A stretch of 64,000 nt of DNA, taken from contig DATMLM010000094.1 in NCBI GenBank assembly GCA_035570055.1, positions 57,017 to 121,016 of the forward strand. Reading direction: 5' to 3'. Numbering within the stretch: position 1 is the stretch's first letter; the number at the start of each line of letters is the position of its first letter. The stretch comes from DASRDS01 sp035570055 (GTDB taxonomy: Bacteria > Gemmatimonadota > Gemmatimonadetes > Gemmatimonadales > Gemmatimonadaceae). The notes beneath the pieces were generated by a model. The model searched no databases. It saw only the letters and a program-made list of their open reading frames with translations, and was not told the DNA's origin. The translations under genes were made by a program, and so were the position numbers. Of this stretch, positions 60,819 to 64,000 are shown in pieces.

Positions 60819-60847
60819 GTCGGATAATTTGAGCCCACGTGGCCGGC

Positions 60848-60876
60848 TTGACAACTCATAACCCGTGGGTTATGAA
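60848..60876 (+). promoter_or_regulatory. ArsR promoter and palindromic operator
   Basis: TTGACA (60848-60853) and TATGAA (60871-60876) with a 17-base spacer form a strong promoter. Within the spacer and across the -10 box lies a perfect 9-base inverted repeat TCATAACCC-GT-GGGTTATGA (60856-60875). Transcription would start at about 60883, which is the ATG of the ArsR gene, so the message is probably leaderless. A repressor bound to the palindrome would block the polymerase: a textbook autoregulated ArsR site. Confidence 0.85.
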
Positions 60877-60882
60877 TACTCC

Positions 60883-61206
60883 ATGCTCGCCGCGCCGGGA
60901 AAAGTCCTCACTGCTCTCGCTGATCCGACCCGTCGGGCGTTGTTCGAGCGCCTGAGCCGGGAAGGCGAACTGACGGTGCGGGTGCTGACCGATAGCTCCG
61001 GCGTATCGCAGCCCGCCGTATCCAAACACCTCGGCGCGCTCAAGCATGTTGGGCTGGTGCGCGGCCGTCGCCGGGGGCGCGAGACGCATTACAGCGCCCG
61101 ACCGCGCGGGCTCGCGCCGCTGGTCAACTGGCTGAGTTTCTATAGCGACTTCTGGCCCGACAAGTTCGATCGGCTCGAGGACCTCTTGAACCGGATGGAC
61201 TCGTGA
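60883..61206 (+). CDS. ArsR family transcriptional repressor
   Basis: 107 aa from the ATG at 60883 (MLAAPGKVLTALADPTRRALFERLSREGELTV); a GTG at 60865 lies inside the operator and is unlikely. Winged helix-turn-helix with SGVSQPAVSKHLGALKHVGLVRGRRRGRETHYSA. No metal-sensing Cys pair, as usual for ArsR proteins linked to SRPBCC genes. The SRPBCC gene overlaps its stop (GTGA). Confidence 0.94.
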   Translation: MLAAPGKVLTALADPTRRALFERLSREGELTVRVLTDSSGVSQPAVSKHLGALKHVGLVRGRRRGRETHYSARPRGLAPLVNWLSFYSDFWPDKFDRLEDLLNRMDS

Positions 61207-61646
61207 GCACCGACACGACGCGCTCGGTTGTCGTTGAACGCGAGATGCCGCACCCGCCGGAGAAGATCTGGCGCGCGCTCACGCAAGGCGCGCTGATCAA
61301 GGAGTGGCTGCTGGACAACGACTTTCAGCCGACCGTGGGCCACGCGTTTCAGTTCCGCTCGACGCCGGTGCCCGGGTGGGACGGCATCATCGACTCCAAA
61401 GTGTTGGTAGTCGATGAAGCCAATAAGCGGTTGTCCTACACCTGGGGCTCGTTGGGACTGGTCAGCGTCGTCGCATGGACGTTGACGCCGACGGAGGCCG
61501 GCACGCTCGTGCGCATGGAGCACTCGGGATTCGGTGCGGATCAGACGGCGGCCTACAACGGCGCGAAGTATGGTTGGAAGAAATTCATTGGCGGCCTGGA
61601 ACGAGTGGTCGCAGACCTGCAGTACGACACGAGGAGAATCCTATGA
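61203..61646 (+). CDS. SRPBCC (AHSA1-like) domain protein
   Basis: 147 aa. The helix-grip fold of the AHSA1 group: EREMPHPPEKIWRALTQGALIKEWLLDNDFQPTVGHAFQFR, VLVVDEANKRLSYTWGS, TLTPTEAGTLVRMEHSGF and the C-terminal helix YGWKKFIGGLERVVADL. It should bind a small hydrophobic ligand. Standard partner of ArsR in this arrangement. The next gene's ATG overlaps its stop (ATGA). Confidence 0.93.
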   Translation: MSTDTTRSVVVEREMPHPPEKIWRALTQGALIKEWLLDNDFQPTVGHAFQFRSTPVPGWDGIIDSKVLVVDEANKRLSYTWGSLGLVSVVAWTLTPTEAGTLVRMEHSGFGADQTAAYNGAKYGWKKFIGGLERVVADLQYDTRRIL

Positions 61647-62035
61647 AGATCAAGCTGACGACTATCTACGTTGATAACTTGGACAAGGCGCTCACGTTCT
61701 ACACGGACGTGTTGGGGCTCGTGAAGAAGGCGGACTTTTCGAAGGGCCCGTATCGCTGGCTCACGGTGGGCTCGACGGAGGAACCGGACGGGACCCAGCT
61801 GCATCTGGAGCTGAACAGCAACCCGGCGGCCGCGGCCTACCAGCAGGCGATGTTTCAGCAAAACCAACCCGCGATCATGTTCAACACGGACGACGTCAAA
61901 GGGGACTACGAGCGCATCAAGGCACGCGGCGCCGAGTTCACCATGCCGCCGACCTCGGTGACTGGCGCGACCATCGCCCAGGTGAAAGACACCTGCGGCA
62001 ACCTCGTGCAACTCACCCAGCTGGCGCGCTGGTAG
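61643..62035 (+). CDS. VOC (glyoxalase-like) family protein
   Basis: 130 aa from the ATG at 61643, with GAGGAG about 7-9 bases upstream. A single VOC unit: IKLTTIYVDNLDKALTFYTDVLGLVKKADF, LHLELNSNP, FNTDDVKGDYERIKARGAEFTMPP and VKDTCGNLVQLTQL. The family includes glyoxalases and dioxygenases; substrate unknown. Third gene of the ArsR-SRPBCC-VOC operon. Confidence 0.93.
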   Translation: MKIKLTTIYVDNLDKALTFYTDVLGLVKKADFSKGPYRWLTVGSTEEPDGTQLHLELNSNPAAAAYQQAMFQQNQPAIMFNTDDVKGDYERIKARGAEFTMPPTSVTGATIAQVKDTCGNLVQLTQLARW

Positions 62036-62050
62036 GGCGCCCGCCACCGA

Positions 62051-62458
62051 TCAGAAAGACGCCTGGACGATCGACCGCAGCCTGAGCACCGATTCCTGGT
62101 TGAATCGGGCCTTGTAGAGCGAGTCGATCGTCCCGATCTTCGCGGATCGGGATGCCACGGAATCGTCGTTCGCGTAGACGATCATCACGACCTTTGATGC
62201 CTCGTGCGCGATCGCACCACCCGGCCCCTGCCACTGGCCGTTGGCGTTGATCACCGTTAGGCCAAGCGGAAATCGAGGCGTTATCTCCTCGGCCAGGAAA
62301 CGCTGCCAATCACTCTCCGAGATCTCGCCGAAGAACAGCGTCTCGAGCACGTACGTCCCCAACTGCGGGCGCGACGGCGAGGGCTCAACTGGCGCGTGTA
62401 TCGGCGCGGCGCAGGCGACGATACTGTAGGCGGCTGCCCACACGATGAGATGGCGCAT
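62051..62458 (-). CDS. DUF3574 lipoprotein
   Basis: 135 aa from the ATG at 62458 (MRHLIVWAAAYSIVACAAP, lipobox IVAC). The DUF3574 core follows: YVLETLFFGEISESDWQRFLAEEITPRFPLGLTVINANGQW, EASKVVMIVYAND and YKARFNQESVLRLRS. Function unknown. It begins 5 bases after the stop of the PhnE-type permease gene on the same strand. Confidence 0.88.
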   Translation of the reverse strand: MRHLIVWAAAYSIVACAAPIHAPVEPSPSRPQLGTYVLETLFFGEISESDWQRFLAEEITPRFPLGLTVINANGQWQGPGGAIAHEASKVVMIVYANDDSVASRSAKIGTIDSLYKARFNQESVLRLRSIVQASF

Positions 62459-62463
62459 CGGTG

Positions 62464-63948
62464 TCAGCGAATATACGCCCGGACCAACCACTCGGCGACG
62501 AGCGTCAGCACGATGAACGCACCGAGCGTTGCAGTGACACCGCGATAGTCGAATGCACCGAGTTGCTGCGTGAGCAGCGTGCCCAGACCTCCCGCACCGA
62601 CGAGGCCGACCAGGACCGTGCCGCGCACGCACTCCTCCCACCGATAGGCGGCCAGCGTAATCGCCCGCGGCCGCAGCGCGGGCAGTACCGCGTAGAGGGC
62701 AACGCTCCAGGGTCGGGCGCCCATGGTCTCGAGTGCCGCGATCGGGGCGCGAGGCAAGTCCTCGATCGCATCCCCCAAGAGGCGGCCAAGCACACCGAAG
62801 TTGAACACCGCCAAGCCCACGGCGCCGGGCAAGGTGCCGGGAAACAGTACGAACAACGCGATCAACGTCCAGACGGGCGCGGATGCCGCACGACTGAGGA
62901 GCAAGACGAACCGGCTCACGATACCCCGTCGGAGGGCGACGAGGAGCGCAGCCGAGAAGGCCATGGCGATAGCCAGGATCGACATCGCGAGCGTGTCGGC
63001 GGAGAGCGACAGCAGATTCGACGCGGGACGCGGCGGGAGAGCGCGCGAGAGGACATCCCCCAGCAGATGATAGGTGTGGGGGCTGACGAGTCGCGTCAGG
63101 TCGAGCGGGAGAGACCAGAGCGACCACACGAGGAGCAGCGCCGCCAGGGCGAGCGAGCCCCGAGGAGACCGAAAGCGTCGTCTCCGTACCGCGGAGCTCC
63201 AGACATCGGTGAGACCGCAGAGCACCATCAGCGCGTAGATGAACGTCCAGACCTCGCCGTAGCGCAACGACTGCATGCTGAGGAGCACCTGGAATCCCAG
63301 TCCGCCGGCGCCGATCATCCCCAGGACGACGCTCGCGCGGATCGCGCACTCGAATCGGTAGAAGCCGTACGCGATGAGATCCGGCGCTGCGGCGGGCAGC
63401 AACCCATAGCAGAGTGCCGTGAGACGCCGCGCACCCGCCTGGCGGAGTGCATGGAATGCAGCCGGGGGCGTGTCGTCGAGTGTCTCACCCGTGACGCGTG
63501 CAGTGACCGCGCCGTAGTGGATGCCGAGCGCAAAAATGGCTGTCAGCGGCGTGAGGCCCAAGCAGCTGAGGAGGAGTAGGCCCCAGACCACTTCATGGAG
63601 TGCACGGGGGATGGCGAAGCATCCGCGACAGATCGTCGGGACGAATCGATGGTGGCCCCACCAGATGTCCGACGAGAGGACTCCGCCGACCGTACCGATG
63701 ACCAGGGCGAGAGCCGTACCGACCGTGGCGAAGGCGAGGGTTATGCCGCTCGAGACGAACGCGAGTCGGATGAGCGATGGTGAGAGGTCCGGGTGCAACG
63801 CCCCAGTCGCGAACCCGCGAACCACGGGCCAGCCCGCAGGATTCGCGATGGCGCCGCTCCCGCCGAACGCCCGCGCGACGGACCATCCGAGCAGCAGCAG
63901 GACAACGAGACCGACGCCGCGGGCACGCCGCAGCGGGTCGAGCTTCAC
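62464..63948 (-). CDS. phnE: PhnE-type phosphonate ABC transporter permease, two domains fused
   Basis: 494 aa, with 10-12 hydrophobic segments in two homologous halves. Each half carries the binding-protein-dependent permease signature: ALRQAGARRLTALCYGLLPAAAPDLIAYGFYRFECAIRASVVLGMIGAGGLG in the first and ALETMGARPWSVALYAVLPALRPRAITLAAYRWEECVRGTVLVGLVGAGGLG in the second. PhnE is normally one 260-aa domain; fused pairs are known. The GTG start overlaps the stop of the upstream ATPase gene (GTGA). Confidence 0.92.
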   Translation of the reverse strand: MKLDPLRRARGVGLVVLLLLGWSVARAFGGSGAIANPAGWPVVRGFATGALHPDLSPSLIRLAFVSSGITLAFATVGTALALVIGTVGGVLSSDIWWGHHRFVPTICRGCFAIPRALHEVVWGLLLLSCLGLTPLTAIFALGIHYGAVTARVTGETLDDTPPAAFHALRQAGARRLTALCYGLLPAAAPDLIAYGFYRFECAIRASVVLGMIGAGGLGFQVLLSMQSLRYGEVWTFIYALMVLCGLTDVWSSAVRRRRFRSPRGSLALAALLLVWSLWSLPLDLTRLVSPHTYHLLGDVLSRALPPRPASNLLSLSADTLAMSILAIAMAFSAALLVALRRGIVSRFVLLLSRAASAPVWTLIALFVLFPGTLPGAVGLAVFNFGVLGRLLGDAIEDLPRAPIAALETMGARPWSVALYAVLPALRPRAITLAAYRWEECVRGTVLVGLVGAGGLGTLLTQQLGAFDYRGVTATLGAFIVLTLVAEWLVRAYIR

Positions 63949-64000
63949 GGTGGCGCGACCGCGTAGAGCGGCGCGAGCAGCGCCGGGGTGACTTCGGTGG
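63945..64000 (-). CDS. phnC: C-terminal end of an ABC transporter ATPase, probably PhnC (partial)
   Basis: Only the last 17 residues are in the window: TEVTPALLAPLYAVAPP then TGA. The ALLAxLY ending is typical for PhnC-type ATPases, and the overlap with the PhnE gene (GTGA) supports it. The rest lies past the window edge. Confidence 0.65.
   Translation of the reverse strand, partial: TEVTPALLAPLYAVAPP

Overview
The window looks like a stretch of chromosome from a high-GC Gram-negative bacterium. The best fit is the phylum Gemmatimonadota (a Gemmatirosa/Gemmatimonas-like organism). The pointers are GC-rich codon use, an ECF sigma / FecR (with C-terminal STN-like domain) / STN-TonB receptor trio, a MacB-like duplicated permease of the ADOP type, and many genes coupled by GTGA/ATGA overlaps. 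This assignment is inference; there is no rRNA in the window. I saw no CRISPR array and no prophage.

Left part (1-11.7 kb, minus strand). A dense run of genes reads from about 11.7 kb down to 0.15 kb: an AgmX/PglI-domain protein, a TPR protein, a small lipoprotein, an aquaporin with altered NPA boxes, threonine synthase, a three-gene bacterial ceramide cassette (serine palmitoyltransferase, GNAT-type ceramide synthase, SDR-type reductase), then a secreted LVIVD beta-propeller, a small exported protein and a Met-rich multicopper oxidase.

Lasso peptide locus (12-22 kb). A 67-aa protein, ECF sigma factor, FecR-type anti-sigma and TonB-dependent receptor (plus strand) converge on a minus-strand operon: TPR protein, AraC-type regulator with a receiver-like N-terminus, lasso B1 (RRE), B2 (leader protease), C (cyclase) and, last, a short precursor with predicted core GTVTQAGEPVAGYHF. 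This is the most exciting item in the window. The product is not one I recognise, the precursor sits at the 3' end of its operon, and no exporter or isopeptidase is nearby.

Middle (22-46 kb). Acetate kinase; a four-gene coupled operon (DUF4956 membrane protein, calcineurin-type phosphoesterase, BamA-like outer-membrane barrel, polyphosphate kinase); a five-gene coupled alpha-glucan operon (GT4 glycosyltransferase, GH57, GH63-like, glycogen debranching enzyme, FAD disulfide reductase); DoxX, two AraC regulators, a sorbosone-dehydrogenase-like lipoprotein, BluB, a cyclophilin and a LamG-like secreted protein.

Genomic island (45,957-51,179). An intact tRNA-Pro(GGG) is followed by a tyrosine integrase. 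A perfect 48-bp copy of the tRNA 3' end lies 5.2 kb further on. Between them are an HTH regulator, a DUF433/DUF5615 toxin-antitoxin pair, a frameshifted AraC remnant and the ADOP permease. A 5' half of a tRNA-Ile lies just outside, suggesting older integration scars.

Right part (51-64 kb). An SF0329-like protein, a YdeI-like protein, a P450, a giant secreted beta-propeller, a LysR regulator divergent from a quinone reductase-RidA-PhzF operon, an ArsR-SRPBCC-VOC operon with a clear palindromic operator, a DUF3574 lipoprotein and a fused PhnE-type phosphonate permease with the tail of its ATPase at the window edge.
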